In this document: positions 18,252 to 27,969 of the stretch, in pieces
How positions within the stretch are numbered: position 1 is the first letter of the stretch
Layout: every line of letters begins with the position of its first letter
From: Gordonia hongkongensis
Lineage (GTDB): Bacteria; Actinomycetota; Actinomycetes; Mycobacteriales; Mycobacteriaceae
DNA: 64,000 nucleotides
Assembly (NCBI RefSeq): GCF_023078355.1
Contig: NZ_CP095552.1
Location: forward strand, 310,001 to 374,000
Direction: 5' to 3'
Translations under genes and position numbers: made by a program
The notes under the pieces: generated by a model
Told to the model about the DNA's origin: nothing
The model's database searches: none
Seen by the model: only the letters and a program-made list of their open reading frames with translations

Positions 18252-18322
18252 AGGCGTTACGAGCGGTGCAGAAGTTCGCCGCCCGCGGCTGGTGTCGTCG
18301 CGACCGAAGGATGTGTTCTGCA

Positions 18323-19894
18323 GTGACCAAAGCCCGACCTACACGGCTTCTGCCGCGATGGCCGGCGAGCGGTGCGCGGCCCGGACGGGCCCGCAACCGC
18401 GCGTTGACCTGGGCCGCGGCGGGGCTGGCGCCCGCACTGCTGGCCGGTGGACTCGCTGTCGCGAGCTCATCGGAATCGGCCGAACAGGTCGAGCTCTCGG
18501 TCGGGTCGACGGTGACGCTGATCGGGCACGGTCATGGCCACGGCCGCGGAATGGGGCAATGGGGAGCGTACGGCTACGCCCGCAAGGGCTGGACGGCACA
18601 GCAGATCTTGCGCCACTACTACGGTGGCACCACCGCGGGGAAGGTGGACAGGCCCGAGATCCTGGTGGCCCTCACGGGTCAGGGCTCGGTGAATGTGCAC
18701 GCGGACGCCGGCATGCGAGTCGGTGGTCAGACGGTGGCTCCCGGGCAGGCGGTCAGCCTGTCCGGGGGCACGGCCACCATCCGCAGCGGGTGCGGCGGCG
18801 GTGTGGTGCGGTCGGTGCCGGCCACCTTCGTCGAACCCCTCAGCATGGCGCCCAACCGCCCGGCCGGTGAATTCCTCAAGTTCTGCGGATCGAACAAGGC
18901 CTACCGCGGGGCCATGGGACTCGAAGGCGGGCGCGTGGTCAATCGCATCCACATCGACGACTACGTCAAGGGCGTCATCCCGCGCGAGAGCCTGCCCGCC
19001 TGGGGCGACTCCGGCGGCGCGGCGGCGCTGCAGGCGCAGGCCGTGGCGGCCCGCACCTACGCACTAGCGGCGATCGCGGGCGGCAAGAAGATCGACGACA
19101 CCCAGAATTCGCAGGTCTACGGCGGTGTCTCGGGCGAGGACCGCCGGACCAACGCGGCCGCCGACGCCACCGCCGGCCAGATCCTGATGCAGAACGGTCA
19201 ACCGGCCTTCACCGAGTTCTCCGCGTCGACCGGCGGCTACACGGCCGGCGGACGTTTCCCGGCCGTCGTCGACGAGGGCGACACGGTCTCGCCCAACCAC
19301 AACTGGACCGCCACCGTCAGCGCGGGCAGCATCGGAATGGCGTTCGGAGTCGGTGCGCTGCGGAGCTTCGAGGTGATCGAGGCCAACGGCCTGGGCGCCG
19401 AACACGGACGCGCGATCAAGGTGCGCGCGGTCGGCTCCGGCGGGACCGCGGAGGTGAGTGGCGAGGAAGCTCGAACCAAGCTGCAGCTGAAGTCGTCGTG
19501 GTTCGCGGTCCAGGGTCAGCCCTCGCCGCCGCGGATCGTCAAACCGCCCACCGGCCCGGCGTCGCCCGGCGGCGGGGGTATCGATTTCGGCAGCCTCAAC
19601 CAGCTCGCCGAACAGATCCTGCCCGGATCGTCGAAGTTCCTCGACATGGCGACGTCGGCGATGAACGGACGGTTCGCGGACCTCGGCGGGATCACCGGAC
19701 CGCTGGGCCAGGCGCTCGGTGTGCCGACCCTGACCCCCGACGCCGCGGGCGTCACCCAGCTCTTCGAGAAGGGGATGATGTTCTTCACCCCGGCCACCGG
19801 ACCGCGGGTCCTCGTCGGCAAGGGGCTCGAGCGCTACCAGGATCGCGGCGGCATCCCCGCGCTCGGTTTCCCGAAGCGCGACGCGTTCCGCTGA
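18323..19894 (+). CDS. SpoIID/LytB-domain cell wall protein
   Basis: About 523 residues from the GTG at 18323. The start is uncertain: in-frame ATG 18311 and GTG 18266 also exist; GTG 18323 has GAAGGA 11 bases before it. An Arg-rich N-terminus and a hydrophobic segment (LTWAAAGLAPALLAGGLAVA) form a signal peptide. The SpoIID/LytB core has GHGHGRGMGQWGAYG, the catalytic-region VNRIHIDDYVKGVIPRES, AQAVAARTYAL and FSASTGGYTAGG. SpoIID is a lytic transglycosylase on denuded peptidoglycan in sporulators; the role in non-sporulating actinomycetes is not known. The tail (about 410-523) is Pro/Gly-rich, then ends with a single short LGFPKRDAF-type motif. Confidence 0.82.
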   Translation: MTKARPTRLLPRWPASGARPGRARNRALTWAAAGLAPALLAGGLAVASSSESAEQVELSVGSTVTLIGHGHGHGRGMGQWGAYGYARKGWTAQQILRHYYGGTTAGKVDRPEILVALTGQGSVNVHADAGMRVGGQTVAPGQAVSLSGGTATIRSGCGGGVVRSVPATFVEPLSMAPNRPAGEFLKFCGSNKAYRGAMGLEGGRVVNRIHIDDYVKGVIPRESLPAWGDSGGAAALQAQAVAARTYALAAIAGGKKIDDTQNSQVYGGVSGEDRRTNAAADATAGQILMQNGQPAFTEFSASTGGYTAGGRFPAVVDEGDTVSPNHNWTATVSAGSIGMAFGVGALRSFEVIEANGLGAEHGRAIKVRAVGSGGTAEVSGEEARTKLQLKSSWFAVQGQPSPPRIVKPPTGPASPGGGGIDFGSLNQLAEQILPGSSKFLDMATSAMNGRFADLGGITGPLGQALGVPTLTPDAAGVTQLFEKGMMFFTPATGPRVLVGKGLERYQDRGGIPALGFPKRDAFR

Positions 19895-19898
19895 GAGC

Positions 19899-20585
19899 TC
19901 AGTCGCCTTCCGGTCCCGCCTTGACGATCTGGGTGGCGACCTCCACGAGTTTGGTGTTGGTGTCCTGCGACAACCTGGCGAGCAGTGCGAACGCTTCGTC
20001 GGCGTCGAGCCGGTAGCGCTCCATGATCATGCCCTTGGCCTGGCCGATGATGTCGCGCGAGCCGAGCGCGGCGCGCAGTTGCTGCTTCTCCTGGATGGCC
20101 CCGAAGGCGGTCGCGGCGTGCGCGGCGAACAGCTCGCCGAGTTGACGGGCCTCGGCGGTGAATGCCGCCGGTTCGGTGCTGTGAAGATTCAGCGCGGCCG
20201 AGTCATCGCCGTCGATGTAGAGGTAGAAGCAGGCCATCGACCGGATACCGAGATCGGCTGCCGCAGCCGCGAAGTTCGGCCAGCGCGTCTCGGTCCGCAT
20301 GTCGTCGATCCAGACGGTGAGATCGGAGACCGCAGCCCGGATGCACGGGCCCTCGCCGAGGTCCCGCTGCAGATTGTCGGCCTGGCCGCCGAGGTCGCCG
20401 ACCATCACCGGCGTCTCGATGGTGCCGTTCGCGACGAGGGTCACGGTCGCGTACTCGGCTCCCGGAATGGCGTCGACCGCGAATTTGGTCATCGAACGAA
20501 GCGCTGCTTCGGTGTCGTCACTCTCGCGGCGCATCTCGCCGGCGATGCGCGTCATCTGAGCCCCGAAGTCCGCCAACTCGGTCAC
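19899..20585 (-). CDS. GAF-ANTAR domain regulator
   Basis: A 228-residue cytosolic protein. The N-terminal GAF domain (about 25-160) would sense a small ligand or redox state. The C-terminal ANTAR domain (about 168-222) reads LGSRDIIGQAKGMIMERYRL and DADEAFALLARLSQDTN, a typical RNA-binding three-helix unit that favours antitermination by holding dual hairpins in nascent RNA. Its targets are unknown and no ANTAR-type dual hairpin was recognised nearby. Its stop lies 4 bases beyond that of the convergent SpoIID gene. Confidence 0.88.
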   Translation of the reverse strand: MTELADFGAQMTRIAGEMRRESDDTEAALRSMTKFAVDAIPGAEYATVTLVANGTIETPVMVGDLGGQADNLQRDLGEGPCIRAAVSDLTVWIDDMRTETRWPNFAAAAADLGIRSMACFYLYIDGDDSAALNLHSTEPAAFTAEARQLGELFAAHAATAFGAIQEKQQLRAALGSRDIIGQAKGMIMERYRLDADEAFALLARLSQDTNTKLVEVATQIVKAGPEGD

Positions 20586-20678
20586 TCCTGCCTCCTCGTG
20601 AGACGTTGTTCAGAGCGCTTCGACTGGACCGACAGCAAAGCGCAGGCTTCGAACTCCCCCAGGCGTTCAAAGAGATCA

Positions 20679-21335
20679 TTATGCCGTACGGTGCGCGTCC
20701 GCGACGGTGACGAGTCCTTCTCGTTGCGCGACCGACCCGATGGGTGATGAAGTCATCACGTCGACGCAGAAGTCCGTGTCCGAGTACGACGCTGACGGGT
20801 GCAACGCCGACGACCGCAGGGCCGCGTGCACCTCGTCACCGGTTCGCGGGTACTCCTCGACCCGCCACCGCCAGTGCACCGCGAGCACCTCGCCCGTCGG
20901 GGTCAGACATTCCGGCAACCGTGCGATCAGTTCGTCGAGATCCGCGTCACCGAGGTAGTAGAGGACCTCACTGAGGACGATCAGGTCGAACTGGCCGGGC
21001 GGCCAGTCGGAGACGATGTCGCCGACGTGCACCTCGACGGAGTCGTGGCCGTCGAGTCGCTCGCGTGCGAGCTCCACCGCGCGCGGACTGACGTCCGTGC
21101 ACAGCAGATGATCGGCGCGCGTGGCCAACTGCGCGCTGAGCACGCCGACCGAGCAGCCGGGCTCGAACACCGACCCGTACCGGGGAGAGCTCAAGGCCGC
21201 CAGGCTGAGGGCGTACTTTCGTTGTTCGTACCACCGCGACGTGAAGCCCCAGGGGTCGTCGCTGTCTCGGTACATGTCGTGGAAATAGTTGTCGGCGAGC
21301 CCTTCTCGGCTCCCGGCGGTGTGGTCGTCGGCCAT
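20679..21335 (-). CDS. NodS-like SAM-dependent methyltransferase
   Basis: A 218-residue class I methyltransferase. The SAM-binding motif I is VFEPGCSVGVLSAQLA (about residues 55-71), followed by an acidic strand end in LLCTDVSPRAVELA and a motif IV-like FDLIVLSEVLYYLGD. The N-terminus with FHDMYRDSDDPWGFTSRWYE is typical of the NodS group, whose founder N-methylates a deacetylated chito-oligosaccharide. Here the gene follows a PIG-L deacetylase by 78 bases at the end of a four-gene set, so methylation of an amine exposed by deacetylation is a fair hypothesis. The real acceptor is unknown. Confidence 0.82.
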   Translation of the reverse strand: MADDHTAGSREGLADNYFHDMYRDSDDPWGFTSRWYEQRKYALSLAALSSPRYGSVFEPGCSVGVLSAQLATRADHLLCTDVSPRAVELARERLDGHDSVEVHVGDIVSDWPPGQFDLIVLSEVLYYLGDADLDELIARLPECLTPTGEVLAVHWRWRVEEYPRTGDEVHAALRSSALHPSASYSDTDFCVDVMTSSPIGSVAQREGLVTVADAHRTA

Positions 21336-21413
21336 GTCGTCCGTCCTGATGATCGTCGGTGTCGAGTGCCGTCCCGGGCCCTCGTCGATGCCGATGTCGT
21401 GAGCGTCTTGAGT

Positions 21414-22196
21414 TCACACGAAGACGAACTCCCGATCGCGGAGCAGGCGGTCGAGGATGTGCGGTCCGAGGACGGTGGCGTCTTCGGGGGCGGGTGACAG
21501 CGGGCGGATCTGGGTGTCGAAGGCCTGCACGGCCTCTCGTTTGGCGGCCTCGAGATCGTCGTTGAGGACGAAGGTCCGCATCCGCTCCCACGGGATGTCG
21601 GGATCGTCGGGTGTCGCCCAGTGCCACATCCAGATCGGATACATCCAGGTGGGGACGCCACATCGGTCGCCGACGCGTCGGGCACCCCGTCCGACGGCCT
21701 CGTGGTCGGGATGACCGTCGTGCGCCCACACCGCCAGCAGGGCCGTCGGGGTCTCGGGCTGCTCGGCGAGGGTGTGCTCGACGATGGCCTCGATCTCGTC
21801 CTCGTGGTCGGCGAGCGTGCCGTCGCCGAGCCCGCACCATCGCGTCGGTTCGATGCCCAGAACCGATGTCGCGGAGTCCACTTCGGCGCGTCGTCGGATC
21901 GCCAGCTCGGCGGGCGAGAGCGTGGGCGAACCAGGGTGCGACGCCGAGCCGTCGGACAGGCAGAGCGCGACGACCTCGATGCCACGTCGGTGGGCAGCCG
22001 CCATCAGCCCGCCGACTCCGAGTACCTCGTCGTCGGGATGGGCGGCCAGGACCACGAGCCGCCGGACGCCCGGCTCGAAGTCGGGCCACGGACCCCGCGC
22101 GGCGAACCACCGTTGCCATTCGACTTCGGGAGTTCCCTCCGCCGAGGTGGGGGTGGCGCCGAAGCGGTGCGTCGAGGGGGAGCCGTCGGCGGTCAT
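21414..22196 (-). CDS. PIG-L family deacetylase
   Basis: A 260-residue zinc-dependent deacetylase of the LmbE/PIG-L family. The metal and catalytic site appears as AHPDDE at residues 52-57 and HDGHPDHEAVGRG further on. The family removes acetyl groups from N-acetylglucosaminyl moieties, as in mycothiol (MshB) or lipid-linked sugars. The ATG at 22196 overlaps the stop of the upstream acyl-CoA-dehydrogenase-like gene by four bases (ATGA), so the two are coupled. A much longer open frame extends upstream but is antisense to nothing meaningful and has no family motifs. Confidence 0.85.
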   Translation of the reverse strand: MTADGSPSTHRFGATPTSAEGTPEVEWQRWFAARGPWPDFEPGVRRLVVLAAHPDDEVLGVGGLMAAAHRRGIEVVALCLSDGSASHPGSPTLSPAELAIRRRAEVDSATSVLGIEPTRWCGLGDGTLADHEDEIEAIVEHTLAEQPETPTALLAVWAHDGHPDHEAVGRGARRVGDRCGVPTWMYPIWMWHWATPDDPDIPWERMRTFVLNDDLEAAKREAVQAFDTQIRPLSPAPEDATVLGPHILDRLLRDREFVFV

Positions 22197-23143
22197 GGAC
22201 CCGCCGATCCCGGTCCGGGTGGGACGCCGTCGGTCAGTGCGCCGAGTACTGCGAGGTCTCGATCGGCGTGGGACTGCCGGATGTAGACGGTGAGATCGGC
22301 GACGGCCTGCGCGTGACCGGCGTCGGCGGACAGCGGGCCGGGACCGAGCGCGCGTCCCACCCGGTCGATCACCGCGGTCGCGACCTGTTCGACCGACCAG
22401 CGCACGGCGAAGGCGAGTCGTTTCGACGGCGCGCCCGGGTCGGTGTCGATCTCGCGTGCCGCGGCCTGCAGATGCGCCCAACCGGACGCGAGATGGGCGT
22501 CGACCGCGCCGGCGTGCATCAGCAGCAGCGGGTCGTCGGAACGGGCGGCCGCGCGGTAGAGCGGCGCCGCGACCTTGCGGGCCCCGCCGAACCAGCATGC
22601 CGCGACCCCGATCCCGCCGTGCCAGAATCCCGGCCGGTCGAGGTATGCGCCCGGTTCGCCGATCGCGTCGGCGGGCACGGCGTCGAACGTGACGGTCCCG
22701 GTGTCGGAGTCCCGCATGCCCGCGTTGGCCCAGCCCGAGCTGTCCGCGGAAACCCCCGGGTGGCCGAGGTCGACGCCGAACAACCGGTTGCCGGTGTCGG
22801 TGCGCGCGGTGACCAGCGCGTGGGTGCACGACGACGCGCCCGAGCACCACTCCTTGGTCCCGCTCAGTTCCCAGCCGTGTGCGCCTCGGCGGGCGTCGAC
22901 GCCGCTCCCGCGGGTCTCGGCCGCCCACACACCCCAGAACTCGCCCGGGGCGGTCCCGCCGTCGCAGATCTCGGCGAGGATGGCGTCGGCGTCGGCGTGC
23001 GCCTCGACGAGGCGACCCGTGCTGATGTCGTCGGAGCAGGCCCGGACGAGGGCGGCGAACCGGTCGAGGGTGCATCCGCCGCCCGGGCGGGGGAGCGCGA
23101 AGGACGGGTCGCCGACGATCGCGCGTGCCCGTGCGGGCGTCAC
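22193..23143 (-). CDS. Acyl-CoA dehydrogenase-like flavoprotein
   Basis: A 316-residue protein related to acyl-CoA dehydrogenases but shorter than the usual 380 or so. The middle beta domain is visible as GAHGWELSGTKEWCSGASSC, followed by NRLFGVDLGHPGV and DSDTGTVTFDAVPADAIGEP. The C-terminal half is helical. FAD binding is likely; the catalytic base cannot be assigned by eye, so the reaction may be an oxidation of something other than an acyl-CoA. The GTG start overlaps the stop of the glycosyltransferase (GTGA), and its own stop overlaps the deacetylase start. Confidence 0.78.
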   Translation of the reverse strand: MTPARARAIVGDPSFALPRPGGGCTLDRFAALVRACSDDISTGRLVEAHADADAILAEICDGGTAPGEFWGVWAAETRGSGVDARRGAHGWELSGTKEWCSGASSCTHALVTARTDTGNRLFGVDLGHPGVSADSSGWANAGMRDSDTGTVTFDAVPADAIGEPGAYLDRPGFWHGGIGVAACWFGGARKVAAPLYRAAARSDDPLLLMHAGAVDAHLASGWAHLQAAAREIDTDPGAPSKRLAFAVRWSVEQVATAVIDRVGRALGPGPLSADAGHAQAVADLTVYIRQSHADRDLAVLGALTDGVPPGPGSAGP

Positions 23144-23916
23144 CCGGCGACCTCGTCGGGCCGGGCCCCGGACAGCTGCCGCAGGTAGCCCGCGAAGCCC
23201 TGCCGTGCGCGCCCGTCGCGTCGCGTCGAGGTGCGGACCGGCGCGTGCGCACCCCGCTCGATGACCGCGCCCGCGGCATGCAGGCGGTCGACGAGATCGA
23301 CGTCCTCGTCGGTGTCGAGCTCGCGGAAACCGCCGACGTCGGCGTAGGTCGAGGCGCGGACGCCGAGATTGGCGCCGTGGACGTGACCGTGCCCGGGGGA
23401 CGGGTCGTACTCCCGCAGGTACATCTCGCCGGTTCCCGCCGGCCACTCGTCGAAACCGTCCGGGGTGACCGTGCCCACGTACGCGTCCGCCCCCGCATCC
23501 GCGGCGGCGACATGCTCGGCGAGCCAGTCGCGCGGAACCGTCGAATCGGCATCGGTCGTCGCGAGCCACGTGGTGGCCGGTTCCGACGACGACGGACCCA
23601 TAGACGCGAAGCCGGCTCCGCGCGCCGCGCCGACACAGCGGACGTCGACCACCACGGTCGACACCTCGTCCGTGACCAGCGTCGCGGAGTCGTCGTCGCA
23701 GGCGTCGAGCACCACGATCACCTCCACGGGGATCGGCACCGCCGTCGCCGCGGCCTGCAGGGCTTCGAGGCACGCGGGCAGACGCTCGGCCTCGTTGTGG
23801 ACGGGCACCACGACGACGATGCGCTCGATCGGAGCCGTTGCCTGGTGTTCCTTGGGGAGCCCCGGAGCCTGCGGGGACACCCGGTCGTCGGGCGATCGTA
23901 CGAACAGCGGCGTCAC
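23140..23916 (-). CDS. Family 2 glycosyltransferase
   Basis: A 258-residue GT-A fold enzyme. It begins the sugar-nucleotide-binding domain with IERIVVVVPVHNEAERLPAC, has VEVIVVLDACDDDSATLV, the metal-binding DAD in WLATTDADSTVPRDW, and a late ELDTDEDVDLVDRL block. No membrane segment is seen, so it is cytosolic or peripheral. It is the first gene of a coupled cluster and is divergent from glf across a 134-base gap. The donor and acceptor sugars are unknown. Confidence 0.82.
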   Translation of the reverse strand: MTPLFVRSPDDRVSPQAPGLPKEHQATAPIERIVVVVPVHNEAERLPACLEALQAAATAVPIPVEVIVVLDACDDDSATLVTDEVSTVVVDVRCVGAARGAGFASMGPSSSEPATTWLATTDADSTVPRDWLAEHVAAADAGADAYVGTVTPDGFDEWPAGTGEMYLREYDPSPGHGHVHGANLGVRASTYADVGGFRELDTDEDVDLVDRLHAAGAVIERGAHAPVRTSTRRDGRARQGFAGYLRQLSGARPDEVAG

Positions 23917-24036
23917 TCAAACCCCGAACTGGTCACAGGAGAGGATGGGGCCCGGGGGCTACAGGCCGACGTTCGAAACAATACCCGGCTTCCGTGCCAG
24001 GCCACGTGGCTCGGAGATTACTCAGGGAGGGTCCGT

Positions 24037-24042
24037 TACCCT
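24037..24042 (+). promoter_or_regulatory. Putative -10 box of the galactan operon
   Basis: TACCCT lies 8 bases before the GTG start of glf. GAGGA in the spacer could also act as a ribosome binding site, so leadered and leaderless transcripts are both possible. The GT2 gene promoter must lie in the same 134-base gap on the other strand. Confidence 0.35.
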
Positions 24043-24044
24043 GA

Positions 24045-25259
<1,215 letters not shown>

Positions 25260-27200
25260 ATGACGGTGACTCCCGTGAACCAATCCGAGATCCCCGACGC
25301 CGGAGTGGGGCCGTCGAAAGCGAAATCCCTTCTGCAGCGGGTGATCTTCCCGCGCGCAGGCGAACCCCTCGACGTCCGGTCGCTGTACGTCGTGGAGTCC
25401 GAGAGCAACAACCGCCGGGCGCACGCCCCCAGCCGGACCTCGGTGCTCCTCGGTGCCGAGTCCGAGGTGAGTTTCGAGACCTACTTCAACGCCTTCGCCG
25501 CGGCCTACTGGCGCCGCTGGAGCATCCTCGACTCCGTGGTGCTCCGCGTCGAGGTGATCGGCACCTGTCGCGTCGACCTGTACCGCTCCAAGGTCGACGG
25601 GTCGCGTATCGGCATCGGCGGTGATCTCGTCGACACCGACGAAACCGGCCGCGGCGTAGTCGAATTCGAGCTGGACCTCGGCCCCTTCGAAGACGGCGGC
25701 TGGATCTGGTTCGACGTCACCACCGACACCGACACCGAGATCGTCTCCGCCGGTTGGTACGCGCCCATCGAGGCGCCGACCCCGGACGCGGAGACCAAGC
25801 GCGTCACGGTGGGCATCCCGACCTTCAACCGCCCCACCGACGCGGTGAACGCGTTGGCCGCGTTGACCTCCGACCCCATGGTCGACGAGGTGATCGACGC
25901 GGTGATGATGCCCGACCAGGGCACCAAGAAGGTCGTCGACGAACCCGGGTACACCGAGGCCGCGGCCGCTCTCGGCGACCGGCTGCACATCTTCGACCAG
26001 GGCAACCTCGGCGGCTCGGGCGGGTACGCGCGCATCATGTACGAGGCGCTGCGGCTCACCGACTCGCCCTACGTCCTCTACATGGACGACGACATCGCGA
26101 TCGAACCCGACTCGATCCTGCGGGCGCTGGCCATGTCGCGATTCGCGAAGGCGCCCATGCTCGTCGGCGGTCAGATGCTGAACCTGCAGGACCGCAGTCA
26201 CCTCCACTGCATGGGTGAGGTCATCCGGCGCGACACCTTCATGTGGACCGCGGCGCCGTTCGTCGAGTACGACCACAACTTCTCCAAACACCCACTGCGC
26301 GACCGCGAGAACTCGAAGAACCTGCACCGGCGGATCGACGTCGAGGGCAACGGTTGGTGGATGTGCATGATCCCGCGCGAATGTGCGGAGCAGATCGGCC
26401 TCCCGATGCCCCTGTTCATCAAGTGGGACGACTGGGAGTTCGCACTCCGCGCGTCGAAGGCCGGTTACCCCACCGCCACCGTGCCGGGTATCGCGATCTG
26501 GCACATGGCCTGGAGCGACAAGGACGACGCGATCGACTGGCAGGCGTACTTCCACCTGCGCAACCGGCTCGTCGTCGCTTCGATCCACCACGACGGTCCC
26601 ATCAAGGGGATCGTCCGGTCGATGACCAAGGCGACCGCGAAACACCTCCTCTGCCTGGAGTATTCGACGGTCGCGATCCAGAACGAGGCGATCCGGGACT
26701 TCCTCGCCGGACCCGATCACATCCGCAGTCTGCTGCCCACCGCGCTGCCGAAGGTCGCGCAGATGCGCAAGCAGTATCCGGACGCGGTCGTCCTCCCCTC
26801 GGCGACCGAGCTGCCGCGGACCTCGGGCGAGGCAACGCATCTCGGGACCTCGATACCGCTGAACCCGATCAGCAAGATCAAGGCGCTGACCGCCGCGGTG
26901 GTGAACAATGTCCGCCCGGCCGATCCCCGGCATCACGAGGTGCCGCAGGCCAACTTCCCACCGATCGAGGCGCGATGGTTCTCCCTCGGACGGGTCGACG
27001 GTGTCACGGTCACCACCGCCGACGGCCGCGGCGTCGTCTACCGGCAGCGCGACCGCGAGAAGATGATCGAGCTCGCCCGGGAACATTTCGCCCTCGTGAA
27101 GGAATTGCAGGACAAGTTCCCGGAGATGAAGCAGCAGTACAGGTCCGCACACCGCGACCTGACGTCGAAGGAGAGCTGGGCGGGTGTCTTCGGAATCTGA
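25260..27200 (+). CDS. glfT2: Galactofuranosyltransferase GlfT2
   Basis: A 646-residue bifunctional galactofuranosyltransferase, homologue of Rv3808c (about 637 residues), that polymerises galactan with alternating beta-1,5 and beta-1,6 links at the membrane. An N-terminal beta-barrel region is followed by the GT-A domain beginning KRVTVGIPTFNRPTDAVNAL; the metal-binding motif is YMDDDIAIEPDS, and the catalytic region has KWDDWEFALRASKAGY and AIWHMAWSDKDD. The C-terminal helical part mediates tetramer formation in the family. ATG lies immediately after the glf stop. Confidence 0.96.
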   Translation: MTVTPVNQSEIPDAGVGPSKAKSLLQRVIFPRAGEPLDVRSLYVVESESNNRRAHAPSRTSVLLGAESEVSFETYFNAFAAAYWRRWSILDSVVLRVEVIGTCRVDLYRSKVDGSRIGIGGDLVDTDETGRGVVEFELDLGPFEDGGWIWFDVTTDTDTEIVSAGWYAPIEAPTPDAETKRVTVGIPTFNRPTDAVNALAALTSDPMVDEVIDAVMMPDQGTKKVVDEPGYTEAAAALGDRLHIFDQGNLGGSGGYARIMYEALRLTDSPYVLYMDDDIAIEPDSILRALAMSRFAKAPMLVGGQMLNLQDRSHLHCMGEVIRRDTFMWTAAPFVEYDHNFSKHPLRDRENSKNLHRRIDVEGNGWWMCMIPRECAEQIGLPMPLFIKWDDWEFALRASKAGYPTATVPGIAIWHMAWSDKDDAIDWQAYFHLRNRLVVASIHHDGPIKGIVRSMTKATAKHLLCLEYSTVAIQNEAIRDFLAGPDHIRSLLPTALPKVAQMRKQYPDAVVLPSATELPRTSGEATHLGTSIPLNPISKIKALTAAVVNNVRPADPRHHEVPQANFPPIEARWFSLGRVDGVTVTTADGRGVVYRQRDREKMIELAREHFALVKELQDKFPEMKQQYRSAHRDLTSKESWAGVFGI

Positions 27201-27969
27201 TGGTCCGGTGATCGGCAGCGGGGGCGACACGGTCCTGGAGGACCGTGCGGAGACGGGGAAGGTCCCGGCCGACGACACCCCGCGTCCCCTGAACGGCGAG
27301 GAGAAGGCGCTGGTCGCCATCCAGGCCGGGCTCGGCGCCCGCCCGGGCGTCCGCCCGGCCGCGCGCGGACTGTCGCACGTGGGCGAGCACGCGCTGGGCT
27401 GGCTCGCGATCTCGGGGACCGGTTGGGCCCTGGCCCGCCGCCGCGGTGACGTACGGGCGCAACAGCTCTGGCTCGAGGCGGGAGTGGGCGCCTTCGGCGC
27501 GCACGCCGCGTCGGTGATCATCAAGCGGATCGTGCGCCGCCCGCGGCCCGCACACCCGGCGATCGCCATCGGGGTGTCGACGCCGAGCAAACTGAGTTTC
27601 CCGTCCTCACACGCCACCTCGACCACCGCGGCCGCGATCCTCATCGGCCGCGCCGCCGGCTGGGACCCGAAGGTGCTGCCCGCTGTGCTGGTCCCGCCGA
27701 TGCTGCTGTCCCGACTGGTGCTGGGCGTGCACTACCCGACCGACGTCACCGCGGGTGCCGCGATCGGTGCCGCGAGCGCAGCGGCGGTCATCGTGGGCGA
27801 TAAGGTGCTGCTCGAACCCACCCGGAATGACCAGGAGTCCGGACGTGCCCGCCGCGCGGCGCGCGTCCTGGCCCGGCTCGGCCTGACGGCCGCGGTCCCC
27901 GGCGGGACGCTGCGTCTTGCCGCGTCCCCCGTCATCGCGCGGGTGACACGACACAGGGAGAGTGCATGA
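27184..27969 (+). CDS. PAP2-family membrane phosphatase (Rv3807-like)
   Basis: A 261-residue PAP2 (type 2 phosphatidic acid phosphatase) protein. The three family motifs are visible: KRIVRRPRP (KX6RP), SFPSSHATS (PSGH-type) and SRLVLGVHYPTDV (SRX5HX3D). Several hydrophobic segments place the site at the membrane. The homologue Rv3807c sits in the same position and is proposed to remove phosphate from decaprenylphosphoryl-5-phosphoribose on the way to decaprenyl-phosphoryl-arabinose. The GTG start overlaps the end of glfT2 by 17 bases, and the stop overlaps the ubiA start (ATGA). Confidence 0.88.
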   Translation: MSSESDGPVIGSGGDTVLEDRAETGKVPADDTPRPLNGEEKALVAIQAGLGARPGVRPAARGLSHVGEHALGWLAISGTGWALARRRGDVRAQQLWLEAGVGAFGAHAASVIIKRIVRRPRPAHPAIAIGVSTPSKLSFPSSHATSTTAAAILIGRAAGWDPKVLPAVLVPPMLLSRLVLGVHYPTDVTAGAAIGAASAAAVIVGDKVLLEPTRNDQESGRARRAARVLARLGLTAAVPGGTLRLAASPVIARVTRHRESA

